Source: Rhizobiales bacterium NRL2 (GTDB lineage Bacteria; Pseudomonadota; Alphaproteobacteria; Minwuiales; Minwuiaceae). From it: a stretch of 64,000 bases of DNA. Positions 39,901 to 49,195 of the stretch are shown one piece after another. Location: positions 999,001 to 1,063,000 of the forward strand of contig CP016093.1 in NCBI GenBank assembly GCA_001664005.1. Direction: 5' to 3'. Within the stretch, counting starts at the first letter, position 1; every line of letters starts with the position of its first letter. The position numbers and the translations under genes are program-made. The notes below the pieces were generated by a model that was given only the letters and a program-made list of their open reading frames with translations, was not told where the DNA came from and made no database searches.

Positions 39901-40645
39901 GTACGACGACGGCGAACTGGGCGAGATCTTCATCGACATGCACAAGGAAGGCGCCGCCTTCCGCAGCCTGATGAACAACTTCGCCATCGCCATCTCCATC
40001 GGCCTGCAGTACGGCGTGCCGCTGGAGGAGTTCGTCGAGGCCTTCACCTTCACGCGCTTCGAGCCCAACGGCATCGTCCAGGGCAATGACGCGATCAAGA
40101 ACGCCACCTCGATCCTGGACTACGTCTTCCGGGAGCTGGCGGTGAGCTACATGGGCCGCAACGACCTTGCCCATGTGGAGCCGAGCGATCTGCGCGCCGA
40201 TGCGCTGGGCCAGGGCGCCCACGAGGGCGAACTGCCCGCGACCGCGGCTCAGGAGGTTCGGGCCACCGACGAGGCGCTGGAAGCAGTGATGAAGGTCGCC
40301 TCGACCGGCTATGTCCGTTCCAACCTCTACGTGCTCAACCCCGACAAGCGGAAACAGACGACCCAGGCGGTCGAGCAGACCGCCGAGGCGATGCGGGCCG
40401 CCGGCGGCGCCGCTGGCGGTGCGGCCGCGGTGGCGACGTCGACCTATACCGAAGTCTCCATCGGTTCCGGCGAATCGCCGGCAGTGGTGCGCGGTGGCGG
40501 CGACGGGCGGGCGCAGCAGGCCGCGGTTGCGCGCATGAAGGGCTATGAGGGCGACAGCTGCGACGAATGCGGCAACTTCACCCTGGTGCGCAACGGCACC
40601 TGCCTGAAATGCGATACCTGCGGCGGGACCACGGGCTGTTCCTGA
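36926..40645 (+). CDS. nrdJ: Class II (adenosylcobalamin-dependent) ribonucleotide reductase
   Basis: A 1239-residue enzyme that reduces ribonucleotides to deoxyribonucleotides using a cobalamin-generated thiyl radical, so it works with or without oxygen. An NPCSE motif lies at 476-480 (Cys478), with [12 protein letters not shown] after it. [19 protein letters not shown] and the NSATVENC region match the long NrdJ subgroup. The C-terminus has two CxxC pairs ([16 protein letters not shown]), probably the redox or zinc-binding tail. Length fits the family. ATG 36926 follows GGGGGAG. Two candidate NrdR boxes precede it. No nrdAB or nrdD is in the window. Confidence 0.97.
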   Translation: MRIERRFTTEGASPYDAIEFRTTTSEIRNPDGSIVFRLDELQVPRQFSQVAADILAQKYFRRAGVPAKTVPVAEDDVPLWLQRRAPDEDGMAKLSKNRRFGGETDARQVFDRLAGAWTYWGWKGGYFDAEADAQAYYDEMRYMLARQMAAPNSPQWFNTGLHWAYGIDGPAQGHYYVDFQTGELTQSRSAYEHPQPHACFIQSISDDLVNEGGIMDLWVREARLFKYGSGTGTNFSSVRAANEPLSGGGKSSGLMSFLKIGDRAAGAIKSGGTTRRAAKMVTVDLDHPDIEEYVMWKAVEEQKVAALVSGSTLANKHLNLIIAACWNDAFGPDDKRRLDPKENAALKSEIIAARKAVIPENYIQRVIQFAGQGYREIDFPVYNKDWDSEAYLTVSGQNSNNSVRVPNAFLNAVQQKGDWKLKYRTVDEVARTLPAEELWEKVCYAAWASADPGVQYDTTINEWHTCPNDGRINASNPCSEYMFLDDTACNLASLNLMQFRDAEGRFDIAAFEHAVRLWTVTLEISVLMAQFPSKEIAELSYKYRTLGLGYANIGGLLMSMGLAYDSDEGRAICAAITALMTGESYATSAEMSGELGAFPGFANNADAMMRVIRNHRRAAHGETDGYEDLAIAPVPLEAADCPEQDLVEAARRAWDRALDLGKINGFRNAQATVIAPTGTIGLVMDCDTTGIEPDFATVKFKKLAGGGYFKIINRTVPAALAKLGYSQSECEDIINYAVGHGTLDGSPGVNFESLMQKGFNEAVLERIEEGLQSAFDIRFAFNKYTIGEDFCLRVLGFEPEQLDDFSFDVLSALGFSKADIEAANTYVCGAMTMEGAPHLKDEHLPVFDCANPCGRIGKRYLSAESHIRMMAAAQPFISGAISKTINMPNSATVENCKQAYMLSWRLGLKANALYRDGSKLSQPLSAIALEEDGESLEETLADAPLAEKAHVVAERIVEKVLVHERRRLPGRRKGYTQKALVGGHKVYLRTGEYDDGELGEIFIDMHKEGAAFRSLMNNFAIAISIGLQYGVPLEEFVEAFTFTRFEPNGIVQGNDAIKNATSILDYVFRELAVSYMGRNDLAHVEPSDLRADALGQGAHEGELPATAAQEVRATDEALEAVMKVASTGYVRSNLYVLNPDKRKQTTQAVEQTAEAMRAAGGAAGGAAAVATSTYTEVSIGSGESPAVVRGGGDGRAQQAAVARMKGYEGDSCDECGNFTLVRNGTCLKCDTCGGTTGCS

Positions 40646-40664
40646 CCTTCGGGGACGGATGAAC

Positions 40665-40705
40665 GGAATGCGGCGCCATCCTCACCGGTGACGCCGTTTC
40701 CTTTT
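40665..40705 (+). terminator. Possible terminator of nrdJ
   Basis: GGAA-TG-CGGCG and CGCCG-T-TTCC form an interrupted stem around a 16-base loop, followed by TTTT. It starts 20 bp after the nrdJ stop and ends just before the ribosome site of the next gene. The stem is imperfect, so efficiency is uncertain. Confidence 0.42.
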
Positions 40706-40718
40706 GTGAGGGCCGGCG

Positions 40719-41171
40719 ATGAACATCACCTTCCGCAGCGCTACCGAGGACGACCTCGCCGCCATAGCCGCGCTGCTGGCCGATGACGGGCTGGGCAGGA
40801 CGCGCGAAACTCCGTCCGACCTTGAGCCCTATCGCGCGGCGCTGAGGGCCATGCAGGCGCAGACCGGCAACGAATACATCCTCGCCGTCGATGAGGGCGG
40901 CGCGGTCATGGGCTGCCTGCAGTACACGCTGATCCCGGGGCTCTCACGGGGCGGCATGCTGCGCGCCCAGATCGAGGGCGTGCGCGTGGCGGGCGCTGCG
41001 CGCGGGCGGGGACTGGGCGAGCAGATGCTCCGGCACGCGATCGAGCGGGCGCGTGCGGACGGCGCGGCGCTGGTGCAACTCACCTCGGATTTGAGGCGCA
41101 CCGACGCCATCCGCTTCTACGAGCGGCTGGGTTTCATCCATTCCCATGCCGGCATGAAGCTCGATCTCTGA
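40719..41171 (+). CDS. GNAT-family N-acetyltransferase
   Basis: A 150-residue acetyl-CoA-dependent transferase. The fold is complete: MNITFRSATEDDLAAIAALL at the start, EGVRVAGAARGRGLGEQML with the acetyl-CoA pyrophosphate loop, and DLRRTDAIRFYERLGFIHSH at the end. Genes of this subgroup often sit next to unrelated housekeeping genes and have no assigned substrate. It is convergent with a 42-residue membrane protein gene. Confidence 0.93.
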   Translation: MNITFRSATEDDLAAIAALLADDGLGRTRETPSDLEPYRAALRAMQAQTGNEYILAVDEGGAVMGCLQYTLIPGLSRGGMLRAQIEGVRVAGAARGRGLGEQMLRHAIERARADGAALVQLTSDLRRTDAIRFYERLGFIHSHAGMKLDL

Positions 41172-41188
41172 CGGATCAGGGGATTGAT

Positions 41189-41317
41189 CTAGAAGAAAGC
41201 CCAAGCGATGGCCAACGCGATCACCGCGCCGGCGACGCCGCCCAAAAGCATGGCGCGGACATGGCCCGACGTCTCGCCCTGACGAGCCTCTTCGACATTC
41301 AGTTTTTCGGAGGTCAT
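41189..41317 (-). CDS. Small single-span membrane protein (42 residues)
   Basis: A 42-residue reading frame with a very good ribosome site, AAGGAG nine bases from ATG 41317. The N-terminal half is charged and polar (MTSEKLNVEEARQGETSG), the C-terminal half is one transmembrane helix (AMLLGGVAGAVIALAIAWAFF). Similar tiny proteins with an ARQG...GHVR pattern before the helix are known from other alphaproteobacteria by general resemblance, with no function. It stands alone, convergent with the GNAT gene. Confidence 0.72.
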   Translation of the reverse strand: MTSEKLNVEEARQGETSGHVRAMLLGGVAGAVIALAIAWAFF

Positions 41318-41429
41318 GGTCCACTCCTTTCTTCTTCGTCCCCGACAGATGGGAGTGCAGACGCGGTCCTCCAACCCTGGCGACCGGTAACTCACAGAAA
41401 GTAATGGTGTTTTTGAATGCCAGACCGCC

Positions 41430-42899
41430 TCAGAGGGCGGAACGCAGCACTCGGTCGACGATCCGTTCAAGATGGCGCAGCGAGTTGCAGACCTCCACCT
41501 GGTGGCAGTTGGGCGCGTAGCGCAGCATCTCCGAATCGCCGGTGCCCCACTGGTTGCGGCCTTCCGGATTGAGCCAGATCAGCCGCTTCGAGCGGTCGTA
41601 GATCGTGCGCACCACCTCCGTCTTCGGATCGGAGTAGTTGGAGCGGGCATCGCCCAGGATGATCACCGTGGAGCGGTAGTCGACGTCGTCCAGCCCGATG
41701 TCGCGAAAGTCCATCAGCGACCGGCCATAGTCCGTCGGCATGTAGGCGAAATCCTCCAGCACGCTCGCCACCGCCTCCTCGATCGGCCGCGTCTCGAACA
41801 GCTTCGTGACCTCGCGCAGTTCGCCGGCGAAGGCGTAGGCGCGGACCTTGGGCAACACCTCCTGCAGCGAATAGAGGAACATCAGCAGGAAGCGCGCGAC
41901 ATTGGCGACCGAGCCGGAGACGTCGCAGAGCACATGCACGTCCGGACGGTCGATCTTGGTCCGCCGCCATTGCGGTTCCACGATCATGCCGTCATAGCCG
42001 TGGTTCTTACGCAGCGTGCGGCGGACGTCGAGCTGGCCGCGGTGCGACTTCTTCTTGCGCCGCGAATGCAGCACGACCAGTTTCCTGGCCATCTTGCGCA
42101 CCAGGTTCTGCATGACCAGGTAGTCGCGCCGCTCCACGTTGGTCAGGCGCATCTGCTCCAGCAGTTCCTCGCGCACGCGGCGGCTCTTGTTGGCGGCCTG
42201 CAGGGCGAGTTGCTGTTCGACGTAGTCACGGATGCGTTCCATCATCCGTCCGCGCAGCGCGTTCAGCCGCTGGCCCAGCGCCTCGGCCCGGCCGTCGCCG
42301 GCCAGGCCTGCGTCGCGCAGTTCGGAAAGATCGTCGTCCAGTTCCTGCAGCCCCATGCCCTCGGCGATGCGGCGGGTGAACTGGCCGATCTGGGTGAACA
42401 ACACGATATCGCGCACGCCCGAGACCTCGGCCGACTGGGCCATGCGGGTCTCCAGGCCGGGACGGTCGTTCTCCAGCAGCATGCGGGACAGTTCGGAGAG
42501 CTCGCCCGGCGCCGCGCTGGCCGGCGTCTCTGCCGGCTGACCGCCCGCGCCGCCACCGCCGCCTTCACCCTCGCCGCCTTCGCCGCCGCCCTCGCCCGGC
42601 AGGCCGGACCCCGCGGAGTCCTCTGACGGCTCGTTGTCGTCGTCGTTCGCCGGCTGGCGCTCGGTCTCGTCGGTGTCGAAGCTGTCGACCGCGAAGAACC
42701 GCTCGAAGCAGTGGTCGAAGCGCTCCTTCTCGAACTCGGACTTGGCCAGGGTGACAGCCAGCGTGTCCTTCAGCAGGTCGCGGTCGCCCCAGCCGACGAT
42801 GTCGATGGCGCGGTGCGCCTCCAGCGTCTCGGCGGGCGAGATCGGCACATCGGCCTCGCGCAGCGCCTTCAGGAAATCGGCCAGCATCGGCGTGATCAC
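41430..42899 (-). CDS. VWA-domain protein, CoxE-like
   Basis: A 489-residue protein with a metal-ion-dependent adhesion site in CDVSGSVANVARF, near its C-terminus, and an acidic, Gly-rich linker after residue 100. CoxE-like proteins work with a MoxR AAA+ ATPase to insert metals or assemble complexes, but no MoxR gene is nearby. I took GTG 42899, seven bases after GGGGAGA, rather than the frame extension to 42992, which lacks a ribosome site. It is the last gene after shc, about 100 bp downstream, so it may share the hopanoid transcript. Its own target is unknown. Confidence 0.88.
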   Translation of the reverse strand: MITPMLADFLKALREADVPISPAETLEAHRAIDIVGWGDRDLLKDTLAVTLAKSEFEKERFDHCFERFFAVDSFDTDETERQPANDDDNEPSEDSAGSGLPGEGGGEGGEGEGGGGGAGGQPAETPASAAPGELSELSRMLLENDRPGLETRMAQSAEVSGVRDIVLFTQIGQFTRRIAEGMGLQELDDDLSELRDAGLAGDGRAEALGQRLNALRGRMMERIRDYVEQQLALQAANKSRRVREELLEQMRLTNVERRDYLVMQNLVRKMARKLVVLHSRRKKKSHRGQLDVRRTLRKNHGYDGMIVEPQWRRTKIDRPDVHVLCDVSGSVANVARFLLMFLYSLQEVLPKVRAYAFAGELREVTKLFETRPIEEAVASVLEDFAYMPTDYGRSLMDFRDIGLDDVDYRSTVIILGDARSNYSDPKTEVVRTIYDRSKRLIWLNPEGRNQWGTGDSEMLRYAPNCHQVEVCNSLRHLERIVDRVLRSAL

Positions 42900-42999
42900 G
42901 GAAGTCTCCCCTGGTCGGTCCGCATCGGACGACGCCGACTTTTTATCGGAACGGCGGGCGGGGCGAAAGCGGCGCCGGGCGGGAGCCGCCATGCGCCCC

Positions 43000-44955
43000 T
43001 CAGATGCCGAACGCCACCTTGCGGTCGTTCTTCCGTTTCAGATTGCGGTAGCGCGCGATGGCCCAGAGCGGGAAATAGGCGCTGTAGCCGTAATAGCGGA
43101 GATAGAACACCCGCGGGAAACCGACGCCGGTATAGAGATCCTCGTCCCATTTGGCGCCGTCGCGCGGCCCCTGCATCAGATAGCCGATGCCGCGGGCGAC
43201 CGCCGGGTGATCCACTTCGCCGGCCGCCATCAGGCCGAGCACGGCCCAGGCGGTCTGGGACGGCGTGCTGCCGCGCGCGAAGCCGCGGCCGCCCGCCTCG
43301 TAACTCTCGCAGCCCTCGCCCCAGCCGCCGTCGTCGCGCTGCATGGACAGCAGGTAGTCGACGCCGCGGCGGACGAAATGGCGGCTCATGTCGTAGCCGC
43401 AGGCGTTGAACGCCGAAAGCGCCGACCAGGTGCCGTAGATGTAGTTGACGCCCCAGCGGCCGTACCAGCTGCCGTCCTTCTCCTGTTCCCGGCGCAGGAA
43501 TTTCAGCCCGCGGGCGACGGGCGGGCTGCCGATGTCATGACCGATCTGCGCCAGCATGGAGACGCAGCGCGCGGTGACGTCGACGGTCGGCGGGTCGAGC
43601 AGCGCGCCGTGGTCGGCGAAGGGAATGGCGTTGAGGTACTGGCGGTCGTTCTCGGCGTCGAAGGCGCCCCAGCCGCCATTGGACGACTGCATGCCGATGA
43701 CCCATTCCGCCGCGCGGCCGATGGCTCCCCGGTACCGCTCGGCGTCCATGCGGTGCAGCGCCATGACGACGACGGCCGTGTCGTCGACGTCCGGGTAGTG
43801 GTCGTTCCAGTATTCGAAGGCCCAGCCGCCGGGCTTCAGGTCCGGGCGTTTCCAGACCCAGTCGCCAACGACGTCGGTGATCTCCCGCTCCAGCAGCCAG
43901 TCGGCGGCCTGCAGCATCGGTCCGCTGTCCGGGGCCTCGCCGGCTTCCAGCAGCGCATGCATGCCCAGACACGTGTCCCAGATGGGCGACAGGCAGGGCT
44001 GGCAATAGGCCTCGAAACCGCGGTCGAGAATCAGCTTGTCCACCGCCGCGCGGGCGATCTTCCGGTCCGGGTCGTCCTTCGGGATGCCCAGCGCCTCGAA
44101 CGCCATCACCGTGTTGGCCATGGCGGGGAAGATGCCGCCCAGCCCGTCCTCGCCGTTCAGCCGCGGCTTGATGAAGGCGAGCGCCTCCTGCAGCGCCTTT
44201 TCGCGCTTGTTCCTCGGGAACAGCGGCTCCGCGCGCCGGACCAGCTTGTCCAGGCTGAGGAAGAAGCTGCCGACGGGCGATCCGGTCGGGTTGACGTTGT
44301 AGTCGCGGACGTCCTCGGGCGGCGTGCGGAACAACTCGCGGATGTCGACGCCGCGCGGGTTCGCCGCCAGCTTGCGCTTCGCCATCATGATCAGCAGCGG
44401 CGCGATCACCGTACGCGACCAGTAGCTCACCTTCGACAGGTGGAACGGGAACCACTCGGGCAACAGCATGATCTCGATCGGCATGGCCGGCACGGCCCGC
44501 CACGGCACCTGGTCGAACAAGGCCAGCGCGATCCGCGTGAAGACGTTGGCGCGCTCCGCCCCGCCGGCCGCCAGGATCGCCTTGCGCGCCCGGCGCATGT
44601 GCGGCGCATCCGGATCGTCGCCGATCAGCTTCAGGGCGTAATAGGCCTTCACCGTGCAGGAGAGATCCATCGCGCCGTCCTGGTAGAGCGGCCAGCCGTC
44701 GTGCTCGTCGGACTGGATACGGCGCAGATAGACGCCGATCTTCGCTTCCAGCGGATCGTCGATCTCGTCGAGATAATGATTGAGCATGACGTACTCGGCC
44801 GGGATCGTCGCGTCCGCTTCGAACTCGAAGATCCAGTGACCGTCGTCACGCTGCAGCTTCAGGTATTCCGACCGCGTATCCGCGATCAGATCCTCCAGCG
44901 CATCCAGGTCGACGCGCGGCCCGTTCTCCGCCTGTTTCAGAGCCGTGTCCGCCAT
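43000..44955 (-). CDS. shc: Squalene-hopene cyclase
   Basis: A 651-residue membrane-associated enzyme folding squalene into hopene. The protonating motif DVDDTA is at 389-394, with Asp391 in the place of the catalytic acid. Several QW-type repeats are visible (for example QSSNGGWGAF, QRDDGGWGEG, QTAWAVLGL). ATG 44955 avoids overlap with hpnE; an in-frame ATG at 45006 would overlap it by 23 bp, and neither has a clear ribosome site. It is the fifth gene of the hopanoid operon and completes the path from farnesyl diphosphate to hopene. Confidence 0.96.
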   Translation of the reverse strand: MADTALKQAENGPRVDLDALEDLIADTRSEYLKLQRDDGHWIFEFEADATIPAEYVMLNHYLDEIDDPLEAKIGVYLRRIQSDEHDGWPLYQDGAMDLSCTVKAYYALKLIGDDPDAPHMRRARKAILAAGGAERANVFTRIALALFDQVPWRAVPAMPIEIMLLPEWFPFHLSKVSYWSRTVIAPLLIMMAKRKLAANPRGVDIRELFRTPPEDVRDYNVNPTGSPVGSFFLSLDKLVRRAEPLFPRNKREKALQEALAFIKPRLNGEDGLGGIFPAMANTVMAFEALGIPKDDPDRKIARAAVDKLILDRGFEAYCQPCLSPIWDTCLGMHALLEAGEAPDSGPMLQAADWLLEREITDVVGDWVWKRPDLKPGGWAFEYWNDHYPDVDDTAVVVMALHRMDAERYRGAIGRAAEWVIGMQSSNGGWGAFDAENDRQYLNAIPFADHGALLDPPTVDVTARCVSMLAQIGHDIGSPPVARGLKFLRREQEKDGSWYGRWGVNYIYGTWSALSAFNACGYDMSRHFVRRGVDYLLSMQRDDGGWGEGCESYEAGGRGFARGSTPSQTAWAVLGLMAAGEVDHPAVARGIGYLMQGPRDGAKWDEDLYTGVGFPRVFYLRYYGYSAYFPLWAIARYRNLKRKNDRKVAFGI

Positions 44956-44983
44956 GGGATGCTGCGTAGCAGCAAAGCCGGAT

Positions 44984-46261
44984 TCAGGCAAGATTGCCGG
45001 GCGCATGATCGGCCGTCAGAACGTCCGCCGCGGCGCGGCCGGACTGGATCGCCCCTTCGATCGTCGCCGGCAGGCCGGTGGCGGTCCAGTCGCCGGCGAG
45101 AACGAGGTTGTCGTACCGGGTCCGGGGGCCCGGTCTGAGGCGTTCGTTGGCGGGCGTCTCGGCGAAGGTCGCCCGCTTCTCCTTCACCACCCGGCAGGGC
45201 GGCTCGGCCGCGCCGGAACAGCCCAGCGCCACCGCGACTTCCGGCCAGATCCGCCGTGCGATTTCCTCGGCCGGAGTGTCGGCGAAGGCGTCGGCGGCGC
45301 TGACCGTCACCGAGGCGATGTCGCCCTTGATGAACAGCCACTGCGCCAGGCTGCCGGTCAGACCGGTGATCGGCGGAATTCCGGGGTCCGGCGGCGCATC
45401 GAGGCGGAAATGCAGGTTCAGGATCATCCGCGCGCCCGCCGGGACCGCCTGGCCGGGCAGCAGGTCCGAAGCGGCCCAGGACGGCACGGCGAGCACGACC
45501 GCATCCTTCGCGCCGATCTCCAGCCGTTCGTCGCCGGCGCTCAGGCCGACGACCCGGTTCCCGTCCGCCTCCATCCCGCGCACCCGGGTGCGGTAGCGGA
45601 TCTCGACGCCCCGCCGCGTCAGTTCGGCGAGCGCCGGCTCCACCAGCGCCTCGGCCAGGTTGTTGCGGACGAAGACCGGCCGGGCGTGTTTTTCGCCCCT
45701 CGCGAAGGTACGGCGGTAGACTTCGGCCAGCAGCGCCGCCGCGCCTTCGTCGGGCGCGATGTTCAGCGCCGCGACCGTGAGCGGCTCCCAGAAGCGCCGC
45801 CAGAGCACGGTGTCGGTCTTCAGGCAATCGGCGACCGTCGCCTCCGGGCCGGCGGCGAGCAGATTCCGGCCGTCGAGCCAGTCGCCCAGGCGCGCGCCCT
45901 TCACGCTGCGCGAGCGTTTCAGGATCCACCACGGCAGGCGGCCGGCATTGGGCCTGAGCGTCCAGCGTTCGCCGGTGGCGACGTCGACGAAGGGGTAGCG
46001 GGCGGGCCTGGTCACCTCGACGCGGTCCCGCGCGCCGATCTCGTCGAGATAGGCAAAGACGTGGCGGTTCGCCGACATCATCAGGTGGTTACCGTTGTCG
46101 ATCACCCGGTCGAGGAAGGGATCGTGATAGCTGCGGCAGCGCCCGCCGGCGCGGCTCGCGGTCTCGTGGATCGTGACCTGCCGTCCCGCCGCCGAGAGCG
46201 ACAGCGCCGCCGCCAGACCGGCCAGGCCGGCGCCGACGACGTGGGCGCGGGCGGCGGTCAT
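44984..46261 (-). CDS. hpnE: Hydroxysqualene dehydroxylase
   Basis: A 425-residue FAD-dependent amine-oxidase-fold enzyme. The N-terminal dinucleotide motif is VVGAGLAGLAAALSL, with a second motif GGRCRSYHDP. The C-terminal FAD segment is LVLAGDWTATGLPATIEGA. With HpnC and HpnD it forms the three-step route from farnesyl diphosphate to squalene used in place of a single squalene synthase. Its start overlaps the hpnD stop by four bases. Confidence 0.95.
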   Translation of the reverse strand: MTAARAHVVGAGLAGLAAALSLSAAGRQVTIHETASRAGGRCRSYHDPFLDRVIDNGNHLMMSANRHVFAYLDEIGARDRVEVTRPARYPFVDVATGERWTLRPNAGRLPWWILKRSRSVKGARLGDWLDGRNLLAAGPEATVADCLKTDTVLWRRFWEPLTVAALNIAPDEGAAALLAEVYRRTFARGEKHARPVFVRNNLAEALVEPALAELTRRGVEIRYRTRVRGMEADGNRVVGLSAGDERLEIGAKDAVVLAVPSWAASDLLPGQAVPAGARMILNLHFRLDAPPDPGIPPITGLTGSLAQWLFIKGDIASVTVSAADAFADTPAEEIARRIWPEVAVALGCSGAAEPPCRVVKEKRATFAETPANERLRPGPRTRYDNLVLAGDWTATGLPATIEGAIQSGRAAADVLTADHAPGNLA

Positions 46262-47112
46262 CCCAGCCAGGCGCGCAGCGCCCGGCCCGCCTTGGCGAAT
46301 TTCGACAGGCGGACCGGCGCGGCCGGATTGTCGAAGCCGCGCGCCTCGAGCCGTTCCAGATAGCCGCGATAGACCGATCCCATGATCAGCGCCGGTTTCA
46401 GCTTGCGCCTGTCATGGCGGGTCAGCAGTTCGTCGGCGTCGCGGAAGCGCTGCCTAGCTTCCCCGGCGATCGCTTCGCAGACGGGTTTCAGGCGCGGGTC
46501 GCGGACGATTTCCGACGGTTCTTCGGCGGTGATGCCCTGTTCGCGGATCATTTCGATGGGCAGGTAGAGCCGGCCCTCGGCGGCGTCCTCGCCGATGTCG
46601 CGGAGAATGTTGGTGAGCTGCAGCGCATCGCCCATGGCCAGCGCGAACTGTGTCGCGTCGGGCTCACCGAAGATGCGCACCGACAGCAGGCCGACGGCGC
46701 CCGCGACGCGCCGGCAATAGAGATGCAGGCCGTCATGGTCCAGCCAGGTGCGGCGGCGGAAGTCCATGTCGACGTCCATCACCATGCCCTCGATCAGTTC
46801 CACGAACTCGCCGTGCGGCAGGTCGTAGGCGTCGATCGCCGGCAGCAGCGCCTGCGCCGTGGGTCGGGTGGGGCGGCCGTGATAGAGGGCGTCGATCTCG
46901 CGGCGCCATTCGTCCAGGGCGTCGCGCTTGGCCTGTTCCTCGCCCGGCTCGTCGGCGATGTCGTCGATCTCCCGGCAGAAGGCGTAGACGGCGTACATCG
47001 CGCGGCGCTCGGCTTCCGGGAGCACCCGCATCCCCAGCCCGAAGGAGGTGCCGGACGCCTTGACGATCCGCTCGGCGTGCGCCTGCGCCGCGCGCAATTC
47101 CTCCTCGTTCAT
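46258..47112 (-). CDS. hpnD: Presqualene diphosphate synthase
   Basis: A 284-residue all-helical prenyl-condensing enzyme. The two Asp-rich diphosphate-binding motifs are visible: REIDDIADE in the first half and LRDIGEDAAEGR in the second. It joins two farnesyl diphosphates into presqualene diphosphate. ATG 47112 overlaps the hpnC stop (ATGA); its stop overlaps hpnE. The tight coupling fits equal expression of the squalene-forming enzymes. Confidence 0.95.
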   Translation of the reverse strand: MNEEELRAAQAHAERIVKASGTSFGLGMRVLPEAERRAMYAVYAFCREIDDIADEPGEEQAKRDALDEWRREIDALYHGRPTRPTAQALLPAIDAYDLPHGEFVELIEGMVMDVDMDFRRRTWLDHDGLHLYCRRVAGAVGLLSVRIFGEPDATQFALAMGDALQLTNILRDIGEDAAEGRLYLPIEMIREQGITAEEPSEIVRDPRLKPVCEAIAGEARQRFRDADELLTRHDRRKLKPALIMGSVYRGYLERLEARGFDNPAAPVRLSKFAKAGRALRAWLG

Positions 47113-47954
47113 CTGCGCCCGCCCAGGTGGAAGCGCGCCAGCGCGCCCAGCGCGATCAGCGCCATTCGCGGCTTGCCGAAGGCGACGCGTTCGGCCAGCG
47201 GGTCGCGGCGGCGCAGCTCCCCTGTCAGGCGGTCGGCGAGCGCGACGATCACCGCCGATTCCGCGCCCAGCCTGCGGGACTTCAACTGCCCCGGCATCAA
47301 CCGCGCGCGGTCCATGAGTTCCTCGCAGCCGTCGAGGCACCGGTCCAGCACCTGCCGCAGCGCCGGGCTTGTGGCCGGCGCATCCAGCGCCGTGACGTCC
47401 GTCCCGGCCTCGGCCAGCCAGTCCTGCGGCAGGTAGACCCGATTCATCTCACGGTAGTCGTCCTGGCAGTCCTGCAGATGGTTGATCACCTGCAGCGCGT
47501 CGCAGAGCGGATCGGAGACGGCGTAATCCGCCGGGTCCTCGCCGTGCAGGTCGAGCAGATAGCGCCCGACCGGAGAGGCCGACAGCCGGCAATAGGCCAT
47601 CAGGTCGTCCCAGCTTTCGTAGCGCGTCTTGACCGCGTCCTGCCTGAAGGCGCGCAGCAGATCGCGGGCATGGACATCCGTCACGCCCGAGGCGGCCAGG
47701 CTGTCGCGCAGCCGGTCAGCCCTGGCGAGGTCCGGATCGCCGGAACCCTGCACCAGCGCCCGGTCGAAGGCGTCCAGGCGCGCGATCTTCTGGTCCGGGG
47801 AAAGCGCCGGGTTGTCGGCGATGTCGTCTGCGGCGCGGGCGAAGGCGTAGAAGCAGGCGACATGCGGGCGGAGCGGCTTCGGCAGCAGGAAGGAACCGAC
47901 GGGGAAGTTCTCGTCCCCCGCGCCCTTGCCCGACGGCGTCTCTACCGCAGCCAT
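47109..47954 (-). CDS. hpnC: Hydroxysqualene synthase
   Basis: A 281-residue paralogue of HpnD that turns presqualene diphosphate into hydroxysqualene. The first Asp motif reads ARAADDIADN, the second LQDCQDDYREMNR. The start at 47954 lies 2 bp after the hpnB stop, with GAGGAAGAAG upstream inside hpnB. An extended frame to 48014 would overlap hpnB and is less likely. Confidence 0.94.
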   Translation of the reverse strand: MAAVETPSGKGAGDENFPVGSFLLPKPLRPHVACFYAFARAADDIADNPALSPDQKIARLDAFDRALVQGSGDPDLARADRLRDSLAASGVTDVHARDLLRAFRQDAVKTRYESWDDLMAYCRLSASPVGRYLLDLHGEDPADYAVSDPLCDALQVINHLQDCQDDYREMNRVYLPQDWLAEAGTDVTALDAPATSPALRQVLDRCLDGCEELMDRARLMPGQLKSRRLGAESAVIVALADRLTGELRRRDPLAERVAFGKPRMALIALGALARFHLGGRR

Positions 47955-47956
47955 GC

Positions 47957-49096
47957 TCACGTCTTCTTCCTCGCCTGATAGCGGCCCTTCCAGCCGCCGC
48001 CCCTGCCGCGCCACTGCCTGACGGCGCTGTCGATGGTCATTAGCGTGTACATGAAGCCTGCAAGCGGGAGAAGGGGGGCGAACCAGACCGGCTGGCGGTA
48101 GAGCCGGAGCATGGGCACGAAGGCCAATGCCATCAGGCCCCAGGCGGCGAGGCCGGTGCCGGCGCCCGCGACCGCCAGCGCCACGGGTCCGGCGAGATAC
48201 AGAAAAGCCATGCCGATCACCGTGCCGGCCAGCAGGAGCGGTGAATGCCGGAGCTGCGTGAACGCTGAACGCGCCACCATCTGCCAGACGCCCTTCAGAC
48301 CCTCATAGGGCCGGGCGCTTTCGACGGTTTCGGTCAGGCCGAGCCAGATTCGCCCCGACCCGGCGTGATGCACCGCGCGCGCCAGGGCGCAGTCGTCGAT
48401 CAGCCGGTCACGAATGCTCTCCATCAGCCCCGCCTTCTCGACAATTGTCCGCCGCGCCAGCATGCAGCCGCCGGCGGCGGCGGCCGTCCCGTCCGACGGA
48501 TCGTTGACCCGGGCGAAGGGGTAGAGCTTGGCGAAGAAGAACACGAAGGCCGGAACCAGCAGCCGCTCCCAGAATGTCGCGACCTTCAGCTTCACCATCA
48601 GGGAAACGAGATCGCGGTCGTCGTCCAGGGCGAAGGCGACGAGACGGCGGAGCGCATCGGGCGGGTGATGGATATCGGCGTCGGTGAACAGGATCCAGTC
48701 GGGCTGTTCGGGCAGGCTGCGCAGATGCCTGAGGCCCTGTTCCATCGCCCAGACCTTGCCCACCCAGCCCGCCGGCCGTTCCCCGGCCCGCAGGACCGTG
48801 GTGCGTGTGTCGGCGGCGGCGCGGGCAGCCTCGCCGGTGCCGTCCTCCGAGCGGTCGTCGACGACGACGATCCACAAGGCGCCCGGATAGTCCTGCGCCG
48901 CCAGCCGCCGCACCGTCTCGCCGATCACTTCGGCCTCATTGCGCGCCGGCACGACGACCGCGACCGAGGGCCAGGCACCCGGCGTCTCGATATCGTCGGG
49001 CAACCGTTCGGCGGCGCGCCAGAACCGTCCGTGAAACGCCAGCAGGTAAAGCCAGGCGAGCGCGGAAAGGCCGGCAATGAAGGCGAGAGCGTCCAT
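47957..49096 (-). CDS. hpnB: Hopanoid-associated glycosyltransferase
   Basis: A 379-residue family 2 glycosyltransferase with an N-terminal membrane segment and three C-terminal helices. VAVVVPARNEAEVIGETV and VVVDDRSEDGTGEAA form the nucleotide-sugar fold; the metal-binding DxD-like site is FTDADIHH; RLIDDCALARAV holds the acceptor-side Asp pair. HpnB heads many hopanoid operons, and its exact acceptor is not established. It is divergent from an amidase across 99 bp that contain an imperfect palindrome. Confidence 0.93.
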   Translation of the reverse strand: MDALAFIAGLSALAWLYLLAFHGRFWRAAERLPDDIETPGAWPSVAVVVPARNEAEVIGETVRRLAAQDYPGALWIVVVDDRSEDGTGEAARAAADTRTTVLRAGERPAGWVGKVWAMEQGLRHLRSLPEQPDWILFTDADIHHPPDALRRLVAFALDDDRDLVSLMVKLKVATFWERLLVPAFVFFFAKLYPFARVNDPSDGTAAAAGGCMLARRTIVEKAGLMESIRDRLIDDCALARAVHHAGSGRIWLGLTETVESARPYEGLKGVWQMVARSAFTQLRHSPLLLAGTVIGMAFLYLAGPVALAVAGAGTGLAAWGLMALAFVPMLRLYRQPVWFAPLLPLAGFMYTLMTIDSAVRQWRGRGGGWKGRYQARKKT

Positions 49097-49195
49097 GCGC
49101 GGCTTGATAGCAGGGGCGCGCGGGACGGGCTATCGCGCCCTGCGCAAATCGCCGAAACTGCCGCCCGGCAGAAGAACAACAGGGGAGGGAGCCGC

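Noticed and set aside
41430-42992. Longer start of the VWA protein at 42992
   Set aside because: The extra 31 residues are Arg/Ala-rich without a ribosome site, while GTG 42899 has GGGGAGA at good distance.
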